From assembly GCF_023065955.2 (NCBI RefSeq), contig NW_026622808.1, positions 47,814,475-47,878,474 of the forward strand: 64,000 bases of DNA. Reading direction: 5' to 3'. This DNA comes from Ursus arctos (Eukaryota; Chordata; Mammalia; Carnivora; Ursidae). Each line of letters starts with the position of its first letter. Within the stretch, counting starts at the first letter, position 1. Under the pieces are notes generated by a model, which saw only the letters and a program-made list of their open reading frames with translations, was not told the DNA's origin and searched no databases. A program made the translations under genes and the position numbers. Shown piece after piece: positions 23,897-34,189 of the stretch.

Positions 23897-24095
23897 TTTT
23901 TTTTTAAGGTTTTATTTATTTATTTATTTATTTGACAGAGAGACAGCAAGCGAGAGCGGGAACACAGCAGGGGAGTGGGAGAGGAAGAAGCAGGCTCCCA
24001 GCAGAGAAGCCTGATGTGGGTCTCGATCCCATAACGCCAGGATCACGCCCTGAGCCAAAGGCAGACATTTAACCGCTGTGCCACCCAGGCGCCCC
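23897..24095 (-). mobile_element. Young carnivore SINE nested in an older SINE's tail
   Basis: Near-consensus antisense element ending ccacccaggcgcccc at its right edge. It lies directly beside the TTTA-rich tail of the next SINE, and the outer duplication (tatgagtttcttgtctt at 23880-23896; tatgagttccttgtctt at 24278-24294) encloses both, showing it went into the older element. Confidence 0.95.
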
Positions 24096-24277
24096 TATTT
24101 ATTTATTTGACAGAGAGGTAGAGAGAGCTCAAGTAGGCAGAGCGGCAGGCAGAGGGAGAGGGAGAAGAAGGCTCTCTGCTAAGAAGGGAGCCCAGCGTGG
24201 GGCTCAATCCCAGAACCCTGGGATCATGACCTGAGCTGAAGGCAGCCGCTTAACCAACTGAGCCACCCAGGCACTCC
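24096..24277 (-). mobile_element. Older carnivore SINE, host of the nested SINE
   Basis: Antisense SINE from tatttatttatttgacagag to tgagccacccaggcactcc. It is the original occupant of the 17-bp target-site duplication. Confidence 0.93.
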
Positions 24278-24434
24278 TATGAGTTCCTTGTCTTAAACAC
24301 TCTCTGACTTTAAAAACCTTCTCATCCTGTAGCTCCTTGGAGCTCCTTCCTATTTGCTAGATGGGATGCTGATAAGTGTATCATTCATTAAAGCCAATTA
24401 GATTTAAAATTTACTCAGTTGAATTTTCGTTATT

Positions 24435-24495
24435 TAACAGGGGTTAGGACTTTAACATATGAATTTTGGAGGGACACAATACAGTCCATAGCATC
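24435..24495 (-). mobile_element. MaLR-type LTR, third fragment
   Basis: gttaggactttaacatatga, attttggagggacacaatac and agtccatagcatcattcaac are the LTR edge. Confidence 0.7.
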
Positions 24496-24499
24496 ATTC

Positions 24500-26390
24500 A
24501 ACAAGGAAGTCGAGGAGGTACAAACCACTACAATAAATTGTTAGGTCTTGCAAGCACTGAGCGCCAAGTAAGCACTTTTTCTCTCAACACAATCTGTGGT
24601 TAGTTAGCCAAGCAGCTCAGAGCCCAGCGCTGATGAATAAAAGTCAACTCAGACTGAGTCATCCTTAAAACAAAACAAAACAAAAACATACCTTTCTTTT
24701 CACCCTCCTGAATATGCCTTTTTGTTGGTAAGGAGAGGAACCAGTTGACATTGTGTGGCTAAATCTGGAATCATCCACTATCACTGTTGAAAACACACCC
24801 TGGGGAGAGAGGCATCATCAATATTCATTTAACAAAGATTTGAATACTGTGTTCCATCATGTCCAAATACTCTTTTATTTCTACCACATTGTCTCTAAGG
24901 AAAAAATTAAGACAATTTTTAATACCGTTTCATTTTAAGATTTCAAGTTTAGATAACAGAACTTCCATTTTTCTGCTACCTCATGAATCTGGGTTGTTTG
25001 ATCATTTCTTTTGACTTTTTTTATTTGGAAATTTTAAACCTGAAGGATAACATTTTGTCACTTTTGCTATATTCCTGTGTCTGTGTACACTTTTATACTT
25101 ATTATTTGTGCCAAACTGTTTGCAAATAAGTTGCAGGAATTACGACACTCACTCTTAAAGACTTGAGCCTATATTCTCTTTGAACAAAAACGTTTACTTA
25201 ATAAACAGACCCCAGAGAATAAAAGGGGAAAAAATGGTATTCACCAAGGACAGGTGTGAAAGGATTCATTTTTTTAATGAAGAATTTTCATAGCAATTAA
25301 ATTTCCCTTGTGACTGCAGAAACCTAGTAAATAAAAGAATTCCAAACTAGGTTTAGGCATGTTCCCTTGACCTGTTGTAGTCTGAGTAATTAAGAAAGTG
25401 TTTGGATTGTATTTGCACTACAAGCTTCAACCCCCTGAGGAGCCAGTGAGCTAACACAGGTGGAAAAATTAGCAATTTATTGATTTGGTACATTCCAAAC
25501 ATAGTTTGGAGACCCCAAACTGGGTGCCTTCTTGTAAATGATTGTACTGGCTTCCACTCAGCCATTAGGATTAACATACTGCTGGGCCAGGGTTTGCCCT
25601 TTGATTCACAGATTAACAACCCACAAATATCCTTTTGCCAGGCATCACATCATCCAGTCATTCTGCAAGCCTCGGGCTTGAGGCTCAGACTAGGAAACAA
25701 AACTTGCTGTCTGGGAACTAACTTTAAACCCAAATTCAAACACAAATTGACATTGGAAGGTCAAAATTCCCTCAGTGTAGTTTACTTATAGCTCCCAAAC
25801 TTCAAGTAGAAAGAAGTCATTTCACATGCCTGTCTTGCTTCTGCATTCATCTGTGTCTGTAAAAAGTTGTCTCACAAACTCATTTAATACCCCAGCACTG
25901 TAACACACCCCCTTTCCTTGGTCACTGGTGGTCCATCATTTCCTGACCACTCCTATCATGGTGGACTGTTCTTAGAAAAAGGTGACCCTGTCAAGGTCTT
26001 GCCATAGCCCTGATATAAAGCTTATTATCCATGGTCAGCATCTAATTATCTCATGCCACTTTTTTTTTCCCCATTGGGACTAAACGTCACTTCCTTAAGT
26101 TGGCAGATATATTTATGGTGCTGTTTTGAAAAGCAATGCTTTAAATTTGAATTTCAAAGTCTTTGAAAAAAGAATGGAAAACATAGTCAACTCTCTCATG
26201 TGGATCTCAAAACAGATGTACCAGATGTGCACTTTGGAATAAAAGTACCATACTTGAACGTGGAATGTGTGATGGTAGAGCCCACTCAGGCTTCTGAACA
26301 CTGGTGTATATAATCTCAGCTATAGACATTTGAAAGGCATGATTTTCATTTCAGTGGATTTAGGAGTGTGTGTGAGAAAGTTTGAAAATT
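24500..26390. other. Intergenic, mostly unrecognised; possible LTR near 25350-25800
   Basis: Segment 25350-25800 has an antisense aataaattgct-type polyadenylation context (agcaatttattgatttggta) and even base composition, as in old LTRs, but I cannot match it to a family. The remainder shows nothing. Confidence 0.35.
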
Positions 26391-26394
26391 ACTG

Positions 26395-26585
26395 TAAACC
26401 AGAGTTTTTCAACTTTAGCACTATTGATATTTGGGGCCAGAGAATTCTTTTTTGTGGGAGTTGTGCTGTGAATTGTAGGATATTTAGCAACCTCCCTGGC
26501 TCTTACACAGCACTCTAAAATGTGACCCCCCCAAAATATCCCCTGGGGAACAAATTCACCCCGGTGAAGAACCCCTGTGATAGAT
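26395..26585 (-). mobile_element. MER20-type hAT DNA transposon remnant
   Basis: gtttttcaactttagcacta, ttgatatttggggccagaga and ccccaaaatatcccctgggg are antisense MER20 landmarks. Confidence 0.85.
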
Positions 26586-26689
26586 GGCTTTGGTTCCATG
26601 TGATGGGGGAAAATAATCTTAGCAACTGTTGGTTTCTTTCAAAGTCCTATGTGTGTATACTACAGATGCCCTTTGTAACTGCCAGGTCT

Positions 26690-26770
26690 TGAGAGTGGGG
26701 ACTAGGCATTATTTATTCTTGTATCCCTTAAAGTGTCTAGCACCGTCCTTGCATGGTATGTTCCTCATTG
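26690..26770 (+). repeat. L2-like 3' fragment
   Basis: gtcttgagagtggggactag through aaagtgtctagcaccgtcct resembles the L2 3' end. Confidence 0.5.
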
Positions 26771-26779
26771 GTGCTGGTT

Positions 26780-26943
26780 TCTGACTTTCCTCCTTCTGAG
26801 AATGATAGAATTGGACTCCTATTTGTAGGAGCAGTTAAGGTTGGCCACATGACTTATTTTGGCCAATGAAATGGGAAAGGAAGTGATGCATGTCTTTCCA
26901 GATGAAAACTTTAAAACCCAGTGCACAATTTACCACATGCTCT
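26780..26943 (+). repeat. Older LTR-like repeat, left part (interrupted)
   Basis: ttttggccaatgaaatggga, ggaagtgatgcatgtctttc and cccagtgcacaatttaccac belong to a common old mammalian LTR-like repeat, which resumes after copy 2 at about 27405. Confidence 0.55.
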
Positions 26944-27404
26944 TGTTAAGGTGGAAGAATTTCCTCTGCCTTTCAAGGTCCTTCTAGCTGGACTAAGAAT
27001 CAAATTGACGTGAAACAGATAAACAGGAGAAAATCAAATTTCATAGCAGAAGAATGGAGAAACCACACAGATATGAAATTTCAAAGACAGTAAAGCAACA
27101 GGATACCTATTTGAGCTAAGAGACGGGTGGATGTTTGAGAATACAAAGGAGACAAAGATCATCAGCTTGGAAGGTAAAAGGAGATGTTCAGAAAACAAAG
27201 TTTTCCCTGTTATATAGCTAAATTTTTCAGGAAAGAGGAATCTTTGTTAATAGTTCTCTTGCTGGTATAAGCAGGCAGTTGAGCGGGAGGGAAAGAGCTT
27301 TTCCTGAATCTGCTGGGTTTCGATTTCTTTTAACTCAAAATAACATTCATATAAGAGTGGCCCATCTTGGGGCAGCCTGTTCTTGGCACCTTCGTTTTCT
27401 TCCC
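26944..27404 (+). mobile_element. LTR-like repeat, family A copy 2
   Basis: From tgttaaggtggaagaatttc through agcaggcagttgagcgggag to gcccatcttggggcagcctg it parallels 16068-16517 over its whole length, including the aacaggagaaaatcaaattt core. It is inserted inside the older repeat flanking it on both sides. Confidence 0.65.
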
Positions 27405-27600
27405 GGTGTAGTGACCAAGAGCATTTGCACGTTTGGCTGCTCCGTCAGTCTGGGGCTCTGAGTGATTGCAATGAACAGAATGCCTGCTTGCCTGCGTGGA
27501 GCACTAGCAAGAGTGCAAAATGAAATGTTGGTGATTTAAGCTACTGGAAGTATGGGGTAGTTTGTTATCAATCCCATACTTTAGTCTATCCTTACATACA
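27405..27600 (+). repeat. Older LTR-like repeat, right part
   Basis: ggctgctccgtcagtctggg, gagtgattgcaatgaacaga and gtatggggtagtttgttatc continue the repeat at 26780-26943. Confidence 0.55.
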
Positions 27601-27838
27601 CATGCTGGTTTTAATGTCACAAACATTTGCATTCACAACACCTATGAGGGTGCTTTGATTCGTCTTCTCTTACTGTTAGCAAGGCTAGAGATCACCGATG
27701 AGGAGCCTATGCCACAGTACTGAAGTGGGAAAATAGCTGTATCCTTAGTTCCTGCTCAGGTTTAACTATGAATAAGCTGCAAATAGGTTAATGTGCCACG
27801 AAAAATTTAAAAAACATTAATTGCAGTCATTATCTGCA

Positions 27839-27880
<42 letters not shown>

Positions 27881-27881
27881 A
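27839..27881 (+). repeat. (CTAT)n tetranucleotide microsatellite
   Basis: Ten perfect CTAT units (27841-27880), a forensic-type tetranucleotide likely to be highly polymorphic. Confidence 0.98.
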
Positions 27882-27905
27882 CTTAGCCATTTTATTTAAC
27901 GATTT

Positions 27906-28136
27906 AGTGGTTCTCAACTTGGGACAATTTTCCCCATAAGGGACATTTGAGAATCCATGGGGACATTTTTGGTTGTCACATCTTTGTGGGAGGTGCTACT
28001 GGCATCGGGTGGGTAGAGACCAAGGGTGCTGTTAAGTACCTGATAATGCACAGGGTAGACACCACCACCCCTCTCCCCCCAAAGACAAAGAGTAATCTGG
28101 CAGCAAATGTCAGTAGTGTTGAGATTCAGAAACCCT
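27906..28136 (+). mobile_element. MER20-type hAT DNA transposon remnant
   Basis: agtggttctcaacttgggac, ggggacatttttggttgtca, ggtgctactggcatcgggtg and aatgtcagtagtgttgagat match MER20 in sense order. Confidence 0.9.
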
Positions 28137-28139
28137 ATG

Positions 28140-29600
28140 GTACAACAACAAGAAATAAAAAATTAAATATCCCTGCAATTACTGTGGTACACCAACAAAT
28201 TCGCTTTATAAATATTTGATTATTTGGGGGATTAAAGTACAATTAACTCCTTATCCTCTGTGTTTTCTCTGCTGTGTTTAATGTACTCCTTTCCTATTTC
28301 TGATGCCTATTCCACAAGAATTTCATTTCCTGTGTCTACATGCTGAAGACTATTGCCCACTGATATTCTTTCCCATTTGGCTTTTTAGTGATTCCATGAG
28401 CTTAAAAAAAAAAAAATTCAGATCATGATTGAGGTTAGAAAGAATCAACAATCATTGTTTAATTCCATTCATTCCATTTGGATTATAAACTAATCTTCAA
28501 ACAGAGAACGGTGTTGATGTCTCACATTTGACAATGGCCTTGGCTCTCACAGTGATTCTAAGCTTAAATATTGTCAAATAACTTAAGGGTCCAATAGGGT
28601 AATTCCATTCAGTCTCCAGTCTTGTACAATAATTCAATTGTGCAGTAGAATAGTGAAGCATAGTCAACTTAATAAATATTAATGATTAATCATATATACA
28701 TATTTAACCATCTTATTTAATTATGTAGTGGAAATATAAAAATACTACATTACTATACCTCTAAATCTATCAGTTAAGTCTGACAAAGTCAAATTACTTC
28801 AATAGTGTGACTATTTCCCCTCTGACTTAAATTTTTCCCCCCCATTTCTTGGGGCCTAAAAGTATCTCAAACCTACACCAGTAGTACTGTCCATTCATGG
28901 TAAATACTAGCAGATATTAACTGACCGTGGTTTGATAGAGAACTAGACCTGTTTAATACAGAAAAAAATTCTACGACACCTTATTTTCAATGCTCTTATA
29001 CCTAGGGACCTTTATATACTGTAATCAACAAAGAGTTGCCCTTGGAGCCAAAGATCTCTATATGACTGTGGACACCTTATTTATATTCTTTAGGATTTAG
29101 TCTCTTTATTTGTGACACTGTTCTTGCAAAATTTTTCATAAATGTTTATTAAACCATGAAATTAAGTGAAATAGTGTCGGTAACACATGGCTATGTGTTA
29201 CCTTTTCTTTGTTCAAGCCCTGAATTAAGCCCTATCGATGTTAAAGTATGAACGAATTAATGCTTTATCTTGTAGGTCAAGCCAAGATACAGCAAATGGG
29301 TAAGAACATATGCTATTCTTTTTGTGAATATTTCTGTGGCATTCCCTCCTTTGATTCCCAGCTGAAATCCCACACCAGCTGGACAAAATCTCATCTCTCT
29401 TCTGAAATCCTTAATTGTAATTTTGTGAAGTATTTATTTTATTCTAACTAGGTGCTGTCCTCTGTCCTCAGTTTTTAGTTGATTTTTCATGTGAATATTG
29501 ATTTTCATGTGAAAATGTGAATTTTCATGTTTTATCTCAATGGATAAATCATAAGGTTCTTTGAGGTTAGGAATCATACACCTATGATTCCTGTAACCTT
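28140..29600. other. Intergenic, no recognised element
   Basis: A+T-rich; short ORFs only. A triplicated ttttcatgtga-type motif at about 29485-29530 is the only local structure. Confidence 0.5.
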
Positions 29601-29608
29601 ATATCAGA

Positions 29609-29640
29609 CACGCACACTCACACACTCACATACACACACC
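29609..29640 (+). repeat. (CA)n-like imperfect microsatellite
   Basis: acacgcacactcacacactc and adjoining CA units. Confidence 0.85.
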
Positions 29641-29978
29641 TTAGTCTAGTCAGGCTGCTATACAGAATCCATAGATTAGGTGGCTTACAAGCTATAGAAA
29701 TTTCTCACAGTTCTGGAGTCTGGGAAACCTAAGATCAAGGCTCTGGCAGATTTTGTTTCTAGTGAGGTTCCTATCCTATTTCATGAATGGCTGTCTTCTC
29801 TCTGTGTCCTCATGTGATGGAAGCTCTCTGGGTCTCTTTTATAAGGGCACTAATCCCATTCATGAAGGCTCCACCCTCATAACCTAATCACCTCCCAAGG
29901 GCTCTCCCATCAAATACAATCCCATTGAGGATCAGGTTTCAACATGAATTTTGAAGGAACATAAACATTCAGTCTTTA
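29641..29978 (-). mobile_element. MaLR-type LTR, near complete, antisense
   Basis: ttagtctagtcaggctgcta, ctcacagttctggagtctgg, ctctgggtctcttttataag, ggctccaccctcataaccta and aacatgaattttgaaggaac run in the same order as the split copy at 20694-24495, without interruption. Confidence 0.75.
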
Positions 29979-30287
29979 TCTCTATCTCTCCATAGAATTG
30001 ATAACTATTGTTTTTGATTTCAGGAACAGTAGTTTATACTGTGCCTGCCCAGAATGCAGACTGGGAGATGGTAATAAATATTTTTGAGGAACTGAATATC
30101 CCTGCCACTAGTTTGACAGTCTCTTGTTTTTCATATATATGCTAAATTTCAAACACTTAAAAAGCAAATGAGTGTGTTTTAATAACCCTCAGTACGATCA
30201 AATTCAGTGATTCACAAAAGGCAGTTTTTGAGTTACCACCATATTGAAGCCTCACATCACCTCGAGGGAATTAAAATTAACATACAG

Positions 30288-30410
30288 GGGCACCTGGCTG
30301 GCTCAGGTGGAAGAGCATGCCACTTTTGATTTTTTTTGATCTTGGCGTCATAATCCTGAACCCCACATTGGGTTTAGAGATTACTTAAAAATAAATTTTC
30401 AAAAATTAAA
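30288..30410 (+). mobile_element. Short carnivore SINE
   Basis: ggggcacctggctggctcag, then a diverged head, aaccccacattgggtttaga and an A-rich tail. Flanks of ttaaaattaacatacag and ttaaaatacaac type suggest a target duplication. Confidence 0.88.
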
Positions 30411-32475
30411 ATACAACTGAGACCAGTTATGTACAATCAATAAACCTGAGGTTACTATCTATTTAGAGTTTTGTATTTAAAAGAAAAAAAATCTTATGAA
30501 ATATATAAGGTTCTAGACATTATAAAAAACCCACTTTTCCAGTATGTGATATTATATATTAAGTTTACAATCAGATAATTAAAAATTCTTTTGCTTCATT
30601 TAAAGCATTAGATCAGCCAACATAAATGTCTTTAGCAAGGAAAAATATCACATTTTGCTGTAGCTGTAGCCTGAGAAAGATAAATATAGAAGGATGTCAT
30701 TTGTTGAAAGGTAACAGTCACAGGTATTCTCTCTTTACTTTCATTTTATATTGCTCTGGTCAATTTCACAGCCTCAACCGGTACTGAACAGGGAAATTGG
30801 AAAACAGCAGAATCGATTTGCAGAGTGATGTCCTATTTTGTTTATACCTTCTTCATCAGGGTTGCTATCATTTTTGTGTTGTGTGGTATTATTATCAACA
30901 GTAGCCTGGGCATAGCTGATAATCGCTAAAAGTCATTCTCTTAAAGTGGAAGCATAAAAAAAAACCCAAAATGAAACAATGTGACTATGCAATTTTCTCC
31001 TTTTCTAAATTTGCTGTTTTCACAATCCTTCATCTCTGCAAGAACTTTAATGACTTTTCGACTCTCAACCATGAGTGTAACAAACTTCTTTCCTTTTGGT
31101 TCCTAGGCAATAAATATTAAAATAATAAAGCTCTAAGTGTCTAATTTGAACTAAATACAGGTCGTTCAAATATCTGGTGCTTTTTCAATTTTCATCCTTA
31201 CTAATTTTACTTTAAATTATAAATATACAAGAAATTGCTTCATAGGACAATATAGTACTTAATGAATTAAGAAAACTGGTTTACTTTTGCTGCTGTCTTT
31301 CTAGATTGGCAGTAGGTTCTTATAAAATTACAAATTAGAGCTATTTGAAAACAAAGCTGTAGCCTTTGGCTATTTAGTATCAACCCTGAAACAAAATCTC
31401 CTTTGTATTATTAAAGATCATTGAGAATGAATACTGTGGGACTACTGGCTCAATTTTTACATCCTCCTCCTTATTTTTTTTAAATGCATTTCTAATGATG
31501 ATGAAATCTTTACTATGTAATGCCATCTGCTCAGCAGAATGGAGTCTATTTACAGTGTCATATAAATGGCAACCTTGTAATTATAAATGTTCACTTTTTC
31601 CCCTATTTATATTTAGATTGGCCTTTGTTCTCTGTATTCTGCCACCCCCAAATTGAGAAATTTGTGGGTCAAAGAATCAGAAAACTTCCTTTTAATCAAT
31701 TAAGCAATATTGTCAAGTTTGTTTGTTCATTAGGTGAGAATTAAATTAAAAAGAAAACTGGCCAAATTTCTTAAGGCTTAGATACATGATGAGGACAAAA
31801 ACAAAACACAAACAAGAAAATCTATATTTTAACTGGTTTGAAAAGGTTGTCAGATAAAATACAGAACACTCAAATAAATTTTTGAATTTTAGATAACAAA
31901 TATTTTACTTTAATTATGTCCTAAATATTGCATGTTCTATATTTTTATTTGCTAAATCCCTAAGGATTGATGTCCTTTTTATCTTAATATCTTCAACATG
32001 GTGAGTGCAGAAACTTCTACTATTTTCGTAACTTAGAAAGCAATAGCATTGAGATAATAAAAAATGGAAATTTAAAGTTCTGAATAACAAAAGCTAAATC
32101 AATTTTATCCAAGCAGAGCTGTGCAGACAGGGTTTACAGGGTACAATCAGGGTGCAGACACAGTGTATATCTATGTTTGTATATCCCAGCCCCAAGGAAA
32201 TACCAATTCTTGTTAACTTGAATGGAATTATAGTATTCTGAGCTCTAAAGTTTTCAGCGGAGCTAGGAGAGCTGCATTGTTTTTCACCAGTCTCTGTCTT
32301 TTTAATCACAACTTAAATTTCAAATCCTTTATCAAGAAGCTCAACTGTTTGATCTTTTCAGTGTTAGAAAAGCTATGCACACAGACTAACTATATCTCTA
32401 CTAAAAATTCCTTCCCATTCACTGATAATACTTACATTTCAAAGTCTACAAATAGTATTTCCAATGTTAGCTCAT
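30411..32475. other. Intergenic, no recognised element
   Basis: Strongly A+T-rich; no gene or named repeat is seen. Confidence 0.5.
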
Positions 32476-32479
32476 CTGT

Positions 32480-32760
32480 GCCTTACATTTATTTTTAAAA
32501 TATTAAGTATCTATTATGTGCCAGGCACCCTGTTAGATGCTAGAAATACAAGTAAATCAAACAAGAGTAAAATTTCTGCCTCCTTTCTAAAAGCTTGCAG
32601 CCTATGAGGCAGATGGAATAGTAATTATTGCTCACATGATACAGGTGAAGGGCCTGAGTGCTCAAGAATTATAAGGTCTTATCTAAGTTCTCATATTTAG
32701 TAAGGAAAGAGCCAGGGTTTCAGTAACGATCTCTGGCTCAGGGTCAGAGCACCTTCCAAT
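32480..32760. repeat. Old mammalian repeat fragment
   Basis: gtatctattatgtgccaggc and accctgttagatgctagaaa are typical of an old MIR/L2-class repeat; the rest is diverged. A 20-base unit (tatttagtatctcaactcct) recurs at about 32787 and 32820, a local direct duplication. Confidence 0.5.
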
Positions 32761-33367
32761 ATTTCTTCAAAGGGAATATCAGACTATTTAGTATCTCAAC
32801 TCCTCCAGTTGAGCAAAACTATTTAGTATCTCAACTCCTCCTCCAGGAGCAAAAAGGAAAGCATCTTGAATCCCTCTATACTGTTAATGCGCTCTTAAAA
32901 GTGGAACAGGTGTTCTCTGGGTGTTCAAGAAAAGCAAGGTAAGAGTGGGAGTTAAAGATCCTGAGCAGCCGTTGTAACCAGACCAAATTAATCTGTAGAA
33001 ACCAGAGCACTCAGCCAAGGCGATGCTATTTCAATTGGGTGTCACAGGTGACTCATCAGAGATGGCTTGCTTTTGGGCCTCCTGATATTTTACTTCAGGG
33101 TGGAGTGTCAGATTTCCTTCGCATTTTTGGACAACAGCCCTCTTGTCCATTTCCAAATTTTTTCTGGTTTCACAGCCCTCACGCAGAGTTCGTTTTCATA
33201 CCGGAAGCTAGTCACTGGCGAGAGGTTTAGGGAATGAAGAACAAGGTAAAAAAAATAAATAAATAAAGAGCCGGGGCCCTGGAGAGAGGCCTAAAATGGG
33301 GAAATTTGCACTTCAAGAGCTTTCCCTACCCCAGCCCCTCAGAATGACAGCTCTCCTCAGCCAGAAG

Positions 33368-33394
33368 ACTACCTCTCCCGGCAGGCACTGCGCG
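33368..33394 (+). promoter_or_regulatory. SBS/ZNF143-like element, distal copy
   Basis: ACTACCTCTCCCGG followed by CAGGCACTGCGCG resembles the long ZNF143 (Staf) binding site, in which an ACTACAATTCCCA-type core is followed by an ATGCACTGCGC-type tail. One core position (C for the R in ACTAYRNNNCCCR) deviates, so it may be weaker than the copy at 33512. Confidence 0.5.
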
Positions 33395-33511
33395 CCCCAC
33401 AGACACAGGCTGGCGCGTTCTCAGCTCTCCACCTCCGCCACAACCAGCCAATAAGAATCACCGGCGTGGGCCTCCGCCCTACTCGGACCACGCGGGAGCG
33501 GGGGCAATAAA

Positions 33512-33538
33512 ACTACACTTCCCGAAAAGCCTTGCGCA
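33512..33538 (+). promoter_or_regulatory. SBS/ZNF143-THAP11-like element, proximal copy
   Basis: ACTACACTTCCCG matches the ACTAYRNNNCCCR promoter motif at every defined position and is followed by AAAAGCCTTGCGC, which resembles the extended ZNF143 tail. It has the same orientation as the copy at 33368 and lies immediately upstream of a CRE-like half-site and a CCAAT box. ZNF143 and THAP11/HCFC1 are the known binders of this motif class. Confidence 0.65.
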
Positions 33539-33655
33539 CGTCATGGCCAATCGGAACACGGAACTCGGAGACTAGGGGCGGAGCCGGATGCATAGGCCAC
33601 CCCATTGGCCAGGTGAAGCTTAGAAGAGCCGGAACCCGGGAGCGAGAGAAGCGAA

Positions 33656-33673
33656 ATGACATTTCCTCTTTAA
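33656..33673 (+). other. Candidate short uORF in the KBTBD8 5' UTR
   Basis: An ATG at 33656 (A at -3, A at +4) opens a five-codon frame, MTFPL, ending in TAA at 33671-33673, 28 bases before the KBTBD8 start. It is in a different frame and does not overlap the main CDS. It matters only if transcription starts upstream of 33656, which the sequence alone does not establish. Confidence 0.45.
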
Positions 33674-33701
33674 ATAGCTGGAGCCGGGGCCCCGTCGAGA
33701 A

Positions 33702-33717
33702 ATGGCCGCGTCGGCAG
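33702..33717 (+). CDS. KBTBD8: KBTBD8 coding exon 1
   Basis: This exon carries only 16 coding bases, encoding MAASA plus the first base of an Asp codon. The donor is GCAG|gtgggt, with the intron starting at 33718. Reading on into the intron gives glycine-rich, low-complexity sequence, while splicing to 34327 gives the expected DLSKSSPTPNGIPSS continuation, which fixes the boundary. Such a short coding first exon is easily missed by gene predictors. Confidence 0.93.
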
Positions 33718-34147
33718 GTGGGTCTGGTGGTGGCTGGGGAGGTGTGTTGCGGGGGAGGTGGGCCGGGGTCCAGCTCAGGCTGCGAGCTGAGGAGGTGGCG
33801 ATGAAGACGCCAGAGAGGATGGGGAGGTGGAGAGGGATGAGGGGAGGGAGGATGGATGGCGTGGAGGGCGGTGGGCGGTCCGGCCGGGCAGCGATGGGGA
33901 GGCCGGGTACCCGCCGCCACTTCGACCAGTTCAGCAGGCGGTTGAGGGGGCACTGGCGGCCGCCATCCATCGAGATTCCCTCGTGAGGCTTCTGCCCTCC
34001 GCTCTCGGCTGGGACGTTCTGGCTCTCGGCGGAGTCGCCGCAGACACCGCGCCTGTTCAGCCTGCACAGTTCCTCCGCGAGCACGGGGCATCGGGCTCGC
34101 CGGGCTCCCGGAGGAGCAGGCTGGTGTTTGAACTTGCATCACAGCTA

Positions 34148-34189
<42 letters not shown>

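Larger units (their letters stand above)
33340..34130 (+). promoter_or_regulatory. KBTBD8 CpG-island promoter
   Basis: G+C- and CpG-rich sequence begins abruptly around 33340 and runs past exon 1 into intron 1, unlike the A+T-rich flanks. It contains CCAAT at 33448-33452 and 33547-33551, an inverted CCAAT (ATTGG) at 33604-33608, a GC box (ggggcggagc) at 33575-33584, an ACGTCA CRE-like half-site at 33538-33543, and two SBS/ZNF143-like elements annotated separately. An ETS-type CCGGAAG lies just upstream at 33201-33207. This is a typical TATA-less promoter; the transcription start is not directly visible but should lie between about 33550 and 33690. Confidence 0.85.

Noticed and set aside
27841..27880. 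Regular repeat array that could suggest a CRISPR
   Set aside because: A simple CTAT microsatellite in mammalian DNA without spacers.
33669..33677. TATA-like tttaaatag
   Set aside because: Only about 25 bases before the start codon, which would leave almost no 5' UTR; in a CpG-island promoter it is more likely coincidental.
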